Counted from the stretch's first letter, positions 8,351 to 17,612 are shown. The stretch is DNA of 53,402 nucleotides from an uncultured Oscillospiraceae bacterium (GCA_934488695.1 CAKSSH010000003.1:1-53402); one strand, 5' to 3'. The notes: generated by a model not told the origin, from the sequence alone. Translations and numbers: made by a program.

Positions 8351-11272
8351 TTATTCCAGACCTTTGGGGTTGACGCCGTACATCTTCTGTTTCCGGCGCA
8401 ACTCGACATTAATATCTTCTGCCGCCTGTTCCAGAGATTCCCGAACAGTCATACCGCTGATAACGCAACGGTTGAAAGCATTGGTGGTATGACGGCCGGT
8501 AAAATAGCCGCCCAGAACGCCAGGCACTTCTTTAACCCACTGCCAGGAATCCTCAATGACCTCCAGTTCATCACGGCTCCAGGGCAAACGCTTGAAGGCC
8601 TCTATATTTGCCGTGCCCCAACGCGATGAAATGCCCAAAATGGATTCAACCTGACGGCCGTATGCCGCTTGTGTATCAACATCGGTAAACCACTTCAGGA
8701 AGGTCCACGAAGCTTCCGGATGTTCGGTGGTGCTCAGGATTGCGTCAACCGTGCCGAGCGTACCGCCGCAGCAGCGGTTAAGGCTACCGTCCTCCCGTAC
8801 CGTAGCCGGAATCGGAACCATCTTCCATCTGCCGGTCAGCTCAGGGGCCGCAAATGCAAATTGCAGATAGGTATCAAATCCGCCAATGGTAATCGGCATT
8901 TCGCCGGAACGGAAACGGTTAAGCACGCTGGCAGAAACCGGGCATCCATAATCGGTATACATTTTAACCAAGTTTGAAAAGCCCTTCATGCTTTTAGGAT
9001 CATCAAGTCGGCTGCTATAACCGGTCTCGCTGTAATAGCTGCCGCCCGCCTGGTATACCATCATGGTGCTGTCATTCACCATAGAAAACTGCATATTGTA
9101 TTGATACAGCTGCGGCAGCAACGTATTGCAGACATCATCCCAGGTATTGGGAACCTTCATGTCCAGCTGTTCAAAAATATCGGTCCGATAAAACATTGCC
9201 TTAAAGCCCATGGTTTCCGGGACACCGTAAACACCGCCCTCATAAGTCAGCGGGACGAAGGACTCGGACAGGAACCGTTTTTTCACATCTTTGAAATCAC
9301 TGAATTTGGAAACATCATACACCGCGTTACGAATCGCGTATTCCACCACCGTACTGGCCTGCATGCTGAGCACGACATCCGGCTCGGTTCCTGCATTGAT
9401 GGCAAGCAGCAACGGGCTGGTGCCGCCACCCAGTGCGCCGGAGGGCAGGATATTGATGTTAATGTTGATGTTATACTTGCTCGAAAAGTCCGCATCGATC
9501 ATTTCTTTCAGGATTTCGCACCATTCTTTACCTTTGCCGACCCAGACCTCGATAGTCTCGTTATTGGCATCGGTATTTCCCAATGTGCCGATGGCGTTAT
9601 AATCCTTCTGATAGGACAAAATAAAGCTTGCAAACACCGAATACAGCGTATCCCAAATGGTGTTTTTCTCGTTTTTAATCTTCTCTGCAGGCGGTGCAAA
9701 ACGAATATAGTCAATTGCCAGGGGCTGCGACTTTAAGCTGGTAAGCCAGCTGCCGATACTGGTCAGCGACGAGCTCATGTTTGACAGACCCGCAGGAATT
9801 TTAGAGGGTTTTGCAATCAGCTTTTCAATCTGCTGATAGCACATGGTAAAGTTATTCTGAACCGGTGTAGTCTTGATGGCAAAGTCGGAAATCTGCTTGT
9901 TGCAGTCCTTAAGCAGGTCCACGATCTTCTGCAAATCGCCCAACAGCGTCGGGATCTGACGCTCCAGCCGGTAATCATAGTTTCGGTCCGGCGTTTGTCC
10001 GGTCACCATGGTGATGTTCCGGATCGCATTGGACAAAAGCGAGCTCACCTCGGTGACCTGGTGGATCACCGGCGTCATCTTCCCCATGACAACTCTCATG
10101 GAAATGGTGTGCTTGCCCTTTTCAAGATAGACCAAATAGGGATTGCCGTCGGCATCCGAAAGAGGCCGGGTCAACCATTCCTCTTTAAAGGTAAAAACAT
10201 ATTCATTAAACTCTTCAAAAGGCACTTTTCCGTCAATCTTGATTTGACGGGTAGAAGACAATCCGCTGTTGAATCCCTGATAAATCCGGGGAGCCAGCTG
10301 ATAGTATCCGCTTTCCGGTGCTTCAAAGCTCCACTCGATTTCTTTTCCGCCGGAGCCCCAGCTGCTCGAACCGATGTGGTTGTATTTTTTAGAGGTGATT
10401 CCTACCGGCGTCAGCGTGCTGTCGGCGGAGGTGTCTATCGTAATGCCGGAATCGGTCTTGTAAGCGATATAATCCTTGTCCTCTGCCTCAAAGCGAATAT
10501 CCCGCGTTGCGTCCTTGCGGACTTCCCGGTCACGAGCCAACTCGCTGTAAGGAACAAGCCTTTCCGGTGCCTCCAGCGACAGCGAGGACAGCGCCAACGG
10601 CTGGTCAATATAAACCATCGTCAGCGTGTGCACGCCGGCTTTTAAAGCCACCTTCAAAGGATTTGCATATTCGCCCTGCGCGTCATACAGTGCGGTTTCG
10701 GTCCATTCCTGAATCTCGGTCTGCGAGGGGCGCACCTCATCGCCGAGACTGTTGACCCGCGGTTTCTGGGAATCCACCCAGTGACGCAGGAACTTGATAT
10801 TCATCAGCTCGTCGTACAGATATTCTCCGTCGATCTTAAGGCCTCTGGAAACAGGCAAACCGTTTCCGTCAACCGGCAGATACGTGGTGTTCAGCTGATA
10901 AAACCCGTCTTTTTCAACCTTGAACTGCCAGGTGACGCTTTTATTTTCGTCGCCGACATAAAATACGTGCTCCCGGCCCTCCAGCGTACGCATTTCGGGT
11001 GCCTCTCCCTCAAAGGAAGTGTAGGCGCCCAGGTCAATCTGAATACGCGTGTCCTGTACGTCGGAAAATTCCGCCGACTTTTTTTCTAAATAATCATCGT
11101 AATAATTATTGTTGTACAGAACGTCGTCCAGCTTAATTTGCTCTTGAAAGTGCGTGCTTTCAGCAAGCGTCTTTCCGGCAAGCGCCGTTGTACCGGAGGA
11201 CAATAAGAGAATTGCCGCTAACGCCACGGCAGTTGCTCTTGAAACAACCGATGTTCTTTTTCTTTGCTTCAT
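8351..11272 (-). CDS. Giant extracellular solute-binding protein fused to two carbohydrate-binding-like domains
   Basis: A 973-residue exported protein. A Sec signal peptide (residues about 1-32, no lipobox) is followed by two beta-sandwich regions that look CBM35-like (about 75-240 and 260-420; the second opens IRFEAEDKDYIAYKTDSG). Next is a helical linker (about 430-530), then a family-1 solute-binding domain (about 560-960) with NAGTEPDVVLSM and YEGGVYGVPETMGFKAMFYR. Ordinary CUT1 binding proteins have 420-560 residues. The frame is open 432 bases further upstream, but the start at 11272 is chosen because it has a GGGGA site and a clean signal peptide. First gene of the operon reaching to 167; it probably captures a polymer or large oligosaccharide. 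Confidence 0.88.
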   Translation of the reverse strand: MKQRKRTSVVSRATAVALAAILLLSSGTTALAGKTLAESTHFQEQIKLDDVLYNNNYYDDYLEKKSAEFSDVQDTRIQIDLGAYTSFEGEAPEMRTLEGREHVFYVGDENKSVTWQFKVEKDGFYQLNTTYLPVDGNGLPVSRGLKIDGEYLYDELMNIKFLRHWVDSQKPRVNSLGDEVRPSQTEIQEWTETALYDAQGEYANPLKVALKAGVHTLTMVYIDQPLALSSLSLEAPERLVPYSELARDREVRKDATRDIRFEAEDKDYIAYKTDSGITIDTSADSTLTPVGITSKKYNHIGSSSWGSGGKEIEWSFEAPESGYYQLAPRIYQGFNSGLSSTRQIKIDGKVPFEEFNEYVFTFKEEWLTRPLSDADGNPYLVYLEKGKHTISMRVVMGKMTPVIHQVTEVSSLLSNAIRNITMVTGQTPDRNYDYRLERQIPTLLGDLQKIVDLLKDCNKQISDFAIKTTPVQNNFTMCYQQIEKLIAKPSKIPAGLSNMSSSLTSIGSWLTSLKSQPLAIDYIRFAPPAEKIKNEKNTIWDTLYSVFASFILSYQKDYNAIGTLGNTDANNETIEVWVGKGKEWCEILKEMIDADFSSKYNINININILPSGALGGGTSPLLLAINAGTEPDVVLSMQASTVVEYAIRNAVYDVSKFSDFKDVKKRFLSESFVPLTYEGGVYGVPETMGFKAMFYRTDIFEQLDMKVPNTWDDVCNTLLPQLYQYNMQFSMVNDSTMMVYQAGGSYYSETGYSSRLDDPKSMKGFSNLVKMYTDYGCPVSASVLNRFRSGEMPITIGGFDTYLQFAFAAPELTGRWKMVPIPATVREDGSLNRCCGGTLGTVDAILSTTEHPEASWTFLKWFTDVDTQAAYGRQVESILGISSRWGTANIEAFKRLPWSRDELEVIEDSWQWVKEVPGVLGGYFTGRHTTNAFNRCVISGMTVRESLEQAAEDINVELRRKQKMYGVNPKGLE

Positions 11273-11851
11273 ATAAATCCCCAATCTACCGCATTTAGCG
11301 GCCGCGCTTTCGGCACGGCACGAAACGGTGATCATTTTTTTGCCCGGCAGCCCCGGCAGAATTGCCGCAGGTTTTTGCGGCAGCCGTCTTAAGCGCGGCG
11401 TTGCCGAAACCCTTTGCTGCATCTCCTCTGAGTCTGCTCGGCAGGACTGCTGCCAACAAAGAGCTCCGGGTGGACACGACACTCCCGCCGTGTCCGGCTT
11501 TCGTTTTTTGGAAAAGGTATCTGCAGAAACGAAAACAACAAGATACCCGCGGCTGATACCCATCCCGCCGTCTTCTCGTCCCCATCGGGCGTTTTTGCAT
11601 AGCGACTTTTCTGTGCGGCTGTTTGCCTTTTGGCAAAGGGCCCTCTGGCCCGACACAGCACTATCCTCTATACAGACAAGACAACGCCGGTTCGGTGACA
11701 TCACGCAATATGCATCGTTGCGCGATGCCTCTACCGGACACGGACAGGCAAACTTATCAAAGCAGAGCGGACAGCTCTCTTTAAATCATATTTCTTTTCG
11801 GAACTGTACATGCAGGGGTTTTTCGTTTATTGGTCTATATGCATGAAAAAA

Positions 11852-11875
11852 GCAGTATGTTTTTGTGCATACTGC
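11852..11875 (-). terminator. Hairpin with U-tract in the leader (possible attenuator)
   Basis: Read on the minus strand, an 8-bp stem GCAGTATG/CATACTGC is followed directly by six T residues. It lies only about 40-60 bases downstream of the promoter at 11918-11946 and some 580 bases before the binding-protein start. It could therefore act as an early terminator (attenuation) or define a short RNA. Bases 11273-11851 contain further hairpins, such as GCATCG/CGATGC near 11714-11730, but no riboswitch I recognise and no convincing gene. Confidence 0.55.
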
Positions 11876-11917
11876 ACATTGTTAATCCGCAAAAGAAAAG
11901 AATTTGCCGTATTATTC

Positions 11918-11946
11918 AGTATAGCACGCAATTCACAAAATGTAAA
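11918..11946 (-). promoter_or_regulatory. Sigma-A promoter of the large ABC operon
   Basis: On the minus strand TTTACA is followed after 17 bases by TATACT, a near-consensus sigma-A promoter. Transcription would start near 11911, leaving an untranslated leader of about 640 bases before the ATG at 11272. No better promoter was seen closer to the gene. Confidence 0.7.
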
Positions 11947-12308
11947 GCAGTTTTCTGTGATTTTTGACGAAAAAATTTGTCAAACTTTGTCGACTTTCCC
12001 AAAACGTCATCCGGCCAAAACAATCGGCGCCATGGCCGGCGCCGGCAGTACCGATACAGGCGAACTGACCTGACCTTAACCGAACCAAACTAAGCTGAAT
12101 CCGGCAGCCCGGATACGGACGGCAGCCGTCAGCAGCTTCGCCTGACAGGAACAAGGCGTTTTTTACAGCCGTCGCACCGACACCCGACAAATGCATTAGA
12201 ACAAAGCAATCGATACCACGGAAACAGTGAGCAATGCCAAAAACGGCATCCGGCTCAAAACGAAACGGACAACTGAAAGCGAGCAGCCGAATGCACACAA
12301 AACAAAAA
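11947..12308. other. Intergenic stretch without recognised gene
   Basis: This lies between the promoter of the large ABC operon and the terminator of the upstream binding-protein gene. Stop codons break all frames into short pieces. A GC-rich inverted repeat (CGGCGCC/GGCGCCG near 12025-12045) is the only structure noticed. Confidence 0.5.
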
Positions 12309-12332
12309 GGGGCGGCCTTTAAGGCCGCCCCC
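12309..12332 (-). terminator. Intrinsic terminator of the lipoprotein binding-protein gene
   Basis: A perfect GC-rich inverted repeat GGGGCGGCCTTT/AAGGCCGCCCC is followed on the minus strand by CCTTTTTGTTTT. It lies about 40 bases after the stop codon at 12371 and separates this gene from the large operon downstream. Confidence 0.85.
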
Positions 12333-12370
12333 ATAGGGCAATATTTAATAAAACAAGTTTTTAGACCTGA

Positions 12371-14140
12371 TTAAACAGTGAACAAGTAGGCTTTGTTACG
12401 GTCGACAATCTGCTGCCACAACGCAACATATTTATCCAGACCCTTAGCACTCAACTCATTCAGGTAAGTCGTGTGTGTATTGATGTCTTTCCAGCCGGTC
12501 ACGTAAGAAGAGGCCAGACCGGAAGTTGCCACCAAAGACTCAAACTTACGCATCTGCGAAATCTCAGACGCTGTCTTGATAACCTCCGGCAAACGGTAAC
12601 TCTTATTCTCGGCATTCGCCTTTTTATAAGTTGCATTTGCAGCCGCAGAATAGTTCCGATAAACCTTACCGCCGACATTGCCCGCATCCGGCTTCTTCGA
12701 CAAGGAGGTAATGGCAGGGATACCCAGGTTCCAGGTCGGAGCCTGAACGCCGGCCGCCGCATTGTCGCTGAGCTTGTAGCTTCCGTCGCTCAGCTTCTTG
12801 TAATAACCGGTAGATTCCGGACCATAGTTACCGAACATAATGCCCTCGTCGGTGTAAAGGTAATCATACCAACGCAGAAGAGCCGGAACGTTGGGGCACT
12901 TCTTGGTGATAATCTTACTGCCGCGTTTAGGCGTGCTGTTATAGGGCTGTGCCGAGGCCGGAAGCTTCAGCGCAGCATTGCTGAAGTTCGCCGTCGGATA
13001 CGGAATAGCAACAAACTGCTCAAGCAAATCCGCAGGGAAAGCAGGCTCACTCAGATAAGACCAATGGAAACAGCCAACCTTACCGGACTTAATGTGGTTA
13101 ACAAAAGCCGACCAGAAGCCGTCCTGCTTACCGACGATATCGCCTTGCATCAGGCCCTTTTCAGCCAGGAAGTCATGCCAGTACTGGCAAGCTGCCTTAA
13201 AGTTCGGGGTTGCGCGGTTGTAATAGGCCTTGCCGGTATTATCAACACCAATACCGGAGCCAATATCACGGATACCCCAGCCGGAAACGATGAAAGCCTC
13301 ACCCCAGTTCCACATAGCAAACGGAATTTCATCGGCCTGGCCGTTACCGTTCGGGTCACCGTCCCGGAAAGCACGCATGGTGGTCAAAAACTCCTGCGTG
13401 GTTTTGGGAATCGGCAGGCCCAGCGCATCCAGCCATTTCTTGTTGATATTGAGCCAGTGATCATAGCTCTCTGCATCAGACCGAAGCGGCTTGCCGGGGA
13501 TAATATACACCGAGCCGTCAGACATCTGGTTCAGCGCAACCTGCACCGGATCGTCAAAGGATTTATAGATGTTCGGAGCATACTTCTTCAAATCATCCTT
13601 AATATTGACAAAGGTGCCCTCGGAAGTGTACTTAGAAAGCTCGAAATCCGAGAAGGAGTTGTTGTAGAAGCAGAACATGGACGGCAGGTCGCCGCTCTGC
13701 AGCGCCAACGCTTTCCGCTCGCCGATTTTTCCCTCGGCGACCGAAATGCATTTAATGGCAATGTTGCTCTTTTTCTCGTATTCCTTAAAGAACGCCATTT
13801 TAGCTAGGTCCGCAGTCAGGGTCGAAACATGCATGATCGACAGGGTGATCTTCTTATTGACGATCGGCCAGCCGGTCGCATTAAAGTCCGCATCCTGCCT
13901 GTTGCTGGATCTGCTCCTGGTGCTCTTGGTGCTTGAAGTCTTATCCGACTTTGTTTTGCTGGAATTATTATTTTTGTCATCGTCGTTAGGATTACCGCTC
14001 TCGGTATCCGGATCCACTTCGCTCTCGGTGAGAACGGAGGAAGAGCCGATAACATCCTTCTTCTTACCACAACCGGCAAAAACGCCCAGCGTCAGCAAGA
14101 CAGCAAGCATAAGTGCAAGAACTTTTAAGGTCTTACTCAT
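12371..14140 (-). CDS. Extracellular solute-binding lipoprotein (CUT1, LipO-like)
   Basis: A 589-residue lipoprotein. The signal peptide ends with VFAGC (lipidated Cys24), followed by a low-complexity S/T/K/N/D linker to about residue 85 and then a family-1 sugar-binding domain. The domain contains the calcium-site-like segment RDGDPNGNGQADEIPFAMWN and YTDEGIMFGNYGPES, typical of the large LipO/YtcQ-type binding proteins. It catches sugar outside the cell and delivers it to a permease pair; the nearest are 167-2071 or 6444-8321. It has its own promoter and terminator, so it can be expressed apart from the permeases. The AAAAGGAG site is 10 bases from the ATG. Confidence 0.92.
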   Translation of the reverse strand: MSKTLKVLALMLAVLLTLGVFAGCGKKKDVIGSSSVLTESEVDPDTESGNPNDDDKNNNSSKTKSDKTSSTKSTRSRSSNRQDADFNATGWPIVNKKITLSIMHVSTLTADLAKMAFFKEYEKKSNIAIKCISVAEGKIGERKALALQSGDLPSMFCFYNNSFSDFELSKYTSEGTFVNIKDDLKKYAPNIYKSFDDPVQVALNQMSDGSVYIIPGKPLRSDAESYDHWLNINKKWLDALGLPIPKTTQEFLTTMRAFRDGDPNGNGQADEIPFAMWNWGEAFIVSGWGIRDIGSGIGVDNTGKAYYNRATPNFKAACQYWHDFLAEKGLMQGDIVGKQDGFWSAFVNHIKSGKVGCFHWSYLSEPAFPADLLEQFVAIPYPTANFSNAALKLPASAQPYNSTPKRGSKIITKKCPNVPALLRWYDYLYTDEGIMFGNYGPESTGYYKKLSDGSYKLSDNAAAGVQAPTWNLGIPAITSLSKKPDAGNVGGKVYRNYSAAANATYKKANAENKSYRLPEVIKTASEISQMRKFESLVATSGLASSYVTGWKDINTHTTYLNELSAKGLDKYVALWQQIVDRNKAYLFTV

Positions 14141-14303
14141 ACTCTCTTTTCTCCTTTTCTGAAACTTGTTTTATCAATATTTTTTGAAAAAAATATCGAC
14201 ACGGGAGCTGTTTGTGCAGATAAAACAATTTTGCCAGCTCCGATTTGGCAATGATTCACAAGAAAAATTGTTCTATGAGCGCACAACCCCCATATACACC
14301 TGT

Positions 14304-14332
14304 ATTATATAACAGAACACAAAAATAGTCAA
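14304..14332 (-). promoter_or_regulatory. Sigma-A promoter for the lipoprotein binding protein
   Basis: On the minus strand TTGACT is followed after 17 bases by the consensus TATAAT. This gives a start near 14297 and a leader of about 155 bases. The leader contains TTGCCA/TGGCAA and AT-rich inverted repeats before the ribosome site; no regulator can be assigned. Confidence 0.85.
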
Positions 14333-14479
14333 TGTTTTTTCATACTTTTTTTACATTTTGCCAAGCGGAAAAATCTTCCTTTCGACGAAAAAATACCCGG
14401 GTCGTGACAGCCTTTTTAAAAGGGGAAAAACGACACGGCTCAGCAATCGCCGACGGCTCGCAAAGGCAGCCTTGCGAAG

Positions 14480-15110
14480 ACGGCACGGCAAGACGTTTGC
14501 ATGGCCGGCGGCGCCCTTATGAGGGCGGCGCCGGCGGCAAAGCATGGCGGGAAAGCGCTCCCTTTCGGCAGCCGGGCACAGCGCAGATGTGGCCTTGCGG
14601 CCGGGGCAGGCGGCAGAGCCGGCCTTACGGCCGGGCACAGCGCAGGGGTGGCCTTGCGGCGGGGCGTTTGCACAGGTGTGGCCTTGCAGCCGGGGCAGGC
14701 GACAGAGCCGGCCTTACGGCGGGGCGTTTGCGCGGGGCGCTTTTTCGGCGATCCCAAAATGCCGCATGGCCGGCGGCAAAGCATGGCGGGAAAGCGCTCC
14801 CTTTCGGCAGCCGGGCACAGCGCAGGGGTGGCCTTGCAGCCGGGCACAGCGCAGGGGTGGCCTTGCGCGGGAGTGTTTGCACGGGAGTGTTTGCGCGGGG
14901 CGCTTTTCGGCGATCCCAAAATGCCGCATGGCCGGCGGCAAAGCATGGCGGGAAAGCGCTCCCTTTCGGCGGCCGGGCACAGCGCAGGGGTGGCCTTACG
15001 GCCGGGGCAGGCGACAGGGGTGGCCTTGCACGGGAGTGTTTGCGCGGGAGTGTTTGCGCGGGGCGCTTTTCGGCGATCCCAAAATGCCGCATGGCCGGCG
15101 GCGTGGTATT
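14480..15110. repeat. GC-rich tandem repeat block, 162-163 bp period
   Basis: The junction segment CGGCGATCCCAAAATGCCGC recurs at 14746, 14908 and 15071, spaced 162 and 163 bases apart. Each copy is followed by ATGGCCGGCGGC (14766, 14928, 15091), with a further variant at 14501. Within units a shorter motif, GGGCACAGCGCAGGGGTGG, and TGTTTGCGCGGG segments are themselves repeated. The first unit is longer and carries an inserted GC-rich inverted repeat near 14512-14535. Long frames are open on both strands, but the period is not a fixed multiple of three and there are no ribosome sites, so I take it as non-coding. Composition is far more GC-rich than the flanks. Confidence 0.85.
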
Positions 15111-15131
15111 TACTTTTCAGCGGGGCTGCCC

Positions 15132-15193
15132 GGGGGGGAGCGCCCGAAGGGCGCTTTTTGCAGCGGGCGCCGTTTCTGGCGCCCGCTGCATGG
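15132..15193. repeat. Cluster of strong GC-rich inverted repeats
   Basis: Two stems follow the tandem block. AGCGCCC GAA GGGCGCT is followed by a T-run on the plus strand (about 15138-15160). Next comes GCAGCGGGCGCC/GGCGCCCGCTGC with a GTTTCT loop (about 15161-15190). The first resembles a plus-strand terminator although no plus-strand gene precedes it; the second has no U-tract. Confidence 0.6.
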
Positions 15194-15221
15194 GCAGCGA
15201 CCGTCTGCCCCCGGGCAGGGT

Positions 15222-15260
15222 GCAAAAAGCCGGGCACCGAGAAAACTCCCGGCGCCCGGC
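15222..15260 (-). terminator. Terminator after the first paralog pair
   Basis: On the minus strand GCCGGGCGCCG pairs with CGGTGCCCGGC (one G-U pair) around a short loop and is followed by TTTTT. It lies just past the stop codon at 15283. Confidence 0.8.
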
Positions 15261-15282
15261 CAAACAGAAGCCTTGAAACGCT

Positions 15283-16230
15283 TTAGCGAATATCAATATC
15301 CCGCAGCTGCGCAGACACCTTTTCGAGACACGTCTCCAGCCGATTCCAACGCTGCGGATTTTGGTCACTGAGATAATAATCCAAACCGCGTGCATTCAGC
15401 CTCCAGCTTTTATAAGTATAGCAATGCAGTCCACCGGGGTTTTTCTGTTCCAGCAAAAGCTTTGCCATTCCTTCGAGGTGTGCAATGCAATAATCCTCGT
15501 CGGTTTCGCCGCCGCCCCAGCGTCCACAGTGGTAGGTGCAGGGGTACAGCCAAATCCGAGCCTCTTTTTCGCCCATCAACTGCTGCATCCGTTTAATAAA
15601 AAACCGATAGTAATCCTCGGTGCTGCACACCCCGTCAAAGCCCTCTTCCCGCAGCGTAGCGAAGCGGCCCTCAAGACCCTCGCCGGCCGGCTTGCGGAAA
15701 TCATAGCCGTAGCTGTCATACCCGATATCGGTGATAAATTCACAGGCAAACGGCTGGAGCATTCTGTCCGAGTCCGGATCGTCCATATTCCCCTTTGCAC
15801 CAATCAATTCCTGTGACGAGAACACCGGATAATTGCGCAGACCGTATTCCTCGTACAATGCCCGAGTCATGGCCAAAAAGTCCTCATTGGTATGATCCGG
15901 TTTAGAAAGCGGCTCATCCCAGTGAAAGCCGACCACCTGTTCAAAGGTCCCGTCCTCCTTCAGTTTCTCCACAAAGCCCCTCAGCTTATCCATATAATCC
16001 GAAAGAGAGTCTCTGCAGCTGCAATACGGACCGTCAGGCCCCAGCCAGATTTGGCCTCCCTGCTCGGCAATCATTTTAGCGGCATCCCGGGAGGTGCCAT
16101 AGCCGCATCCCAAAATATAGGAATTGAAGATGTTTTTGTCCAGTATTTTCTTAAAGTCGGCAAATCTGCACCAACGCGGCTGCAGATGATACAGGCCGAA
16201 GCCCAGTTTATTTTTCGCGTTATAGCTCAT
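15283..16230 (-). CDS. Paralog 1 of an unrecognised glycoside-hydrolase-like family, no signal peptide
   Basis: A 315-residue protein without signal peptide. It belongs to a set of five paralogs in this window that share, in order: GLYHxxPRW, GYFNS/NSYI, GFHWDEP, VFSSQE, TDIGYDSYGYDFR, YPCTY, DEDYCIAHL and PGGLHCYTY. Acidic residues at the ends of predicted beta strands (the E of DEP, the E of SSQE, the D of the DSY motif) suggest a TIM-barrel hydrolase, but I cannot place it in a named family. The start is set at the ATG with an AAAGGAG site 8 bases upstream. It is the second gene of a two-gene unit with paralog 2 (29 bp gap). Confidence 0.85.
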   Translation of the reverse strand: MSYNAKNKLGFGLYHLQPRWCRFADFKKILDKNIFNSYILGCGYGTSRDAAKMIAEQGGQIWLGPDGPYCSCRDSLSDYMDKLRGFVEKLKEDGTFEQVVGFHWDEPLSKPDHTNEDFLAMTRALYEEYGLRNYPVFSSQELIGAKGNMDDPDSDRMLQPFACEFITDIGYDSYGYDFRKPAGEGLEGRFATLREEGFDGVCSTEDYYRFFIKRMQQLMGEKEARIWLYPCTYHCGRWGGGETDEDYCIAHLEGMAKLLLEQKNPGGLHCYTYKSWRLNARGLDYYLSDQNPQRWNRLETCLEKVSAQLRDIDIR

Positions 16231-16259
16231 GGATTGCACTCCTTTCCACTCCGTCCGCC

Positions 16260-17204
16260 TCATTCTTGGATTTCAATATCTTTAATGCGGTCGTAGGTCT
16301 CACGCAAGGCCTCTTCATAACGGGTCCAGCGCTGTGGGTTGTCGGCCGCAAGATGAATGTCCATGCCGGGCTCAGACTGACGCCAGGTTTTATAGGTGTA
16401 GCCGAAGATACCGCCCGGACGGTCATCCGCAAGCAGAATATCCGTCAAGCCTTTCAGGTGCGCAATGCAATAATCCTCATCGCACACAAAGCCGCCCCAG
16501 GTATAAACCGTATAAGCACACGGGAACACCCACATACGCGCCTTTTTATTCTGAATCCGGTTTTTCAGGGTATAGAGATAGTAGTGATAATAGCTTTCGG
16601 TCGAATGAATCTCAGGATACTGCTCCTGCAGCGTCTTGAATCGGCCGAGCTGTGCTTGTGTGCTCTTTCGGAAATCGTAGCCGTAAGAATCAAAACCGTA
16701 ATCGGTGATATACGGCGTTGCGAAATCCTCCAAAACCAGCATACCCTCGGGGTCGTTCCAGTTTCCTTTGCGGCCGGTCGTCTCATAGCCCGAAAAGACC
16801 GGGAAAATACGCAGGCCGTACTCCTCATGCAGCGCGCGGGTCATGGTCAAAAAGTCCTCATTGGTGTGCGGCTTATGCAGCAGCGGCTCATCCCAGTGAA
16901 AGCCGACCACACGGTCAAATGCGTCACGCTCTTTCAGCGCGGTGATCCGCTTGTCAATTTTCTTCATGTACTCGGAAAGCGTTTCCTTTGCGCTGAAATA
17001 GGGCGACGTCCCCAGCCAGATCTGTCCGCCGATCTCGCGAATCTTTTGGGCAGCGCCGGAGCAGGTCCCGATTTCCGAAGCCAGAATGAAGGAATTGAAG
17101 TATCCCCGGTCAACAATTTCGTTAAAATTCTCAAAGGAATCCCAACGCGGGTCGAAATGATACAGTCCGAGACCCAGTTTGTTTTTTGCGTCATAATTTG
17201 CCAT
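16260..17204 (-). CDS. Paralog 2 of the glycoside-hydrolase-like family, no signal peptide
   Basis: A 314-residue protein without signal peptide, closest to paralog 1. Shared motifs are GLGLYHFDPRW (residues 11-21), GYFNSFI (34-40), GFHWDEP (101-107), FSGYE (137-141), TDYGFDSYGYDFR (167-179), FPCAY (227-231), DEDYCIAHL (242-250) and PGGI (263-266). Glu106 and Glu141 are constant in all five paralogs, as is Asp172 in FDSY, so they are candidate catalytic residues. The start has a consensus AAGGAG site. It has its own promoter at 17261-17288. It may act on imported sugar, in contrast to the lipoprotein paralogs. Confidence 0.85.
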   Translation of the reverse strand: MANYDAKNKLGLGLYHFDPRWDSFENFNEIVDRGYFNSFILASEIGTCSGAAQKIREIGGQIWLGTSPYFSAKETLSEYMKKIDKRITALKERDAFDRVVGFHWDEPLLHKPHTNEDFLTMTRALHEEYGLRIFPVFSGYETTGRKGNWNDPEGMLVLEDFATPYITDYGFDSYGYDFRKSTQAQLGRFKTLQEQYPEIHSTESYYHYYLYTLKNRIQNKKARMWVFPCAYTVYTWGGFVCDEDYCIAHLKGLTDILLADDRPGGIFGYTYKTWRQSEPGMDIHLAADNPQRWTRYEEALRETYDRIKDIEIQE

Positions 17205-17260
17205 AAGCTCACTCCTTTTTCAGGGGCATTTTGAAATGTCACCCCCCAAAGCACGCGACT

Positions 17261-17288
17261 ATTATACCAAGCCCAAAATCAATTGCAA
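17261..17288 (-). promoter_or_regulatory. Sigma-A promoter for paralogs 1 and 2
   Basis: On the minus strand TTGCAA, a 16-base spacer, then a perfect TATAAT. The predicted start is about 50 bases before the ATG at 17204. The same TTGCAA -35 hexamer occurs in the promoter of the CBM9-like gene at 22363-22391. Confidence 0.75.
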
Positions 17289-17612
17289 CCCCTTTTTGGG
17301 AATTCCTGATTTTTTTCGGCTATTTATCCAAAATTTTCTTTGTTGTTTGTCACTTTTGCCCAAACACTTTTTGCCGTAATGTTATAAAAAGATTGGCAGA
17401 AAAGTCGGATAAATTAAAACCGCTTTCGCTGCCGGAGCGGTTACAGCACGTCCCAAGCCATTAAACCCAAAAGTGTTATTTTTATTCTTCGCCGAGCAAA
17501 ACCGAAAGCCCTGCGAGGACGCACGTCCACTTCCGGCGGAGCAAACATCCCCCGCACCCCGGAAATTCAAAACGATGCCTTTTATAGACAACAAAGCGCG
17601 CCAACATAAAAA
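17289..17612. other. Intergenic stretch without recognised gene
   Basis: This lies between the paralog 1/2 promoter and the terminator of paralog 3. It is AT-rich on the left side and mixed on the right. No ribosome site with an open frame was found on either strand. Confidence 0.5.

Noticed and set aside
11273..11704. 144-codon upstream extension of the giant binding protein
   Set aside because: A clean signal peptide and ribosome site mark the start at 11272; the upstream part has no protein-like pattern.
12473..13807. 444-codon plus-strand ORF opposite the lipoprotein binding protein
   Set aside because: Antisense shadow; the minus-strand protein has clear family motifs and a lipobox.
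14480..15110. CRISPR array
   Set aside because: Units are 162-163 bp with internal repeats and no short repeat/unique spacer pattern; no cas genes are present.
14332..15395. Several overlapping ORFs of 90-314 codons on both strands in the GC-rich block
   Set aside because: They arise because GC-rich repeats contain few stop codons. None has a ribosome site, and the repeat period changes between 162 and 163, breaking any reading frame.
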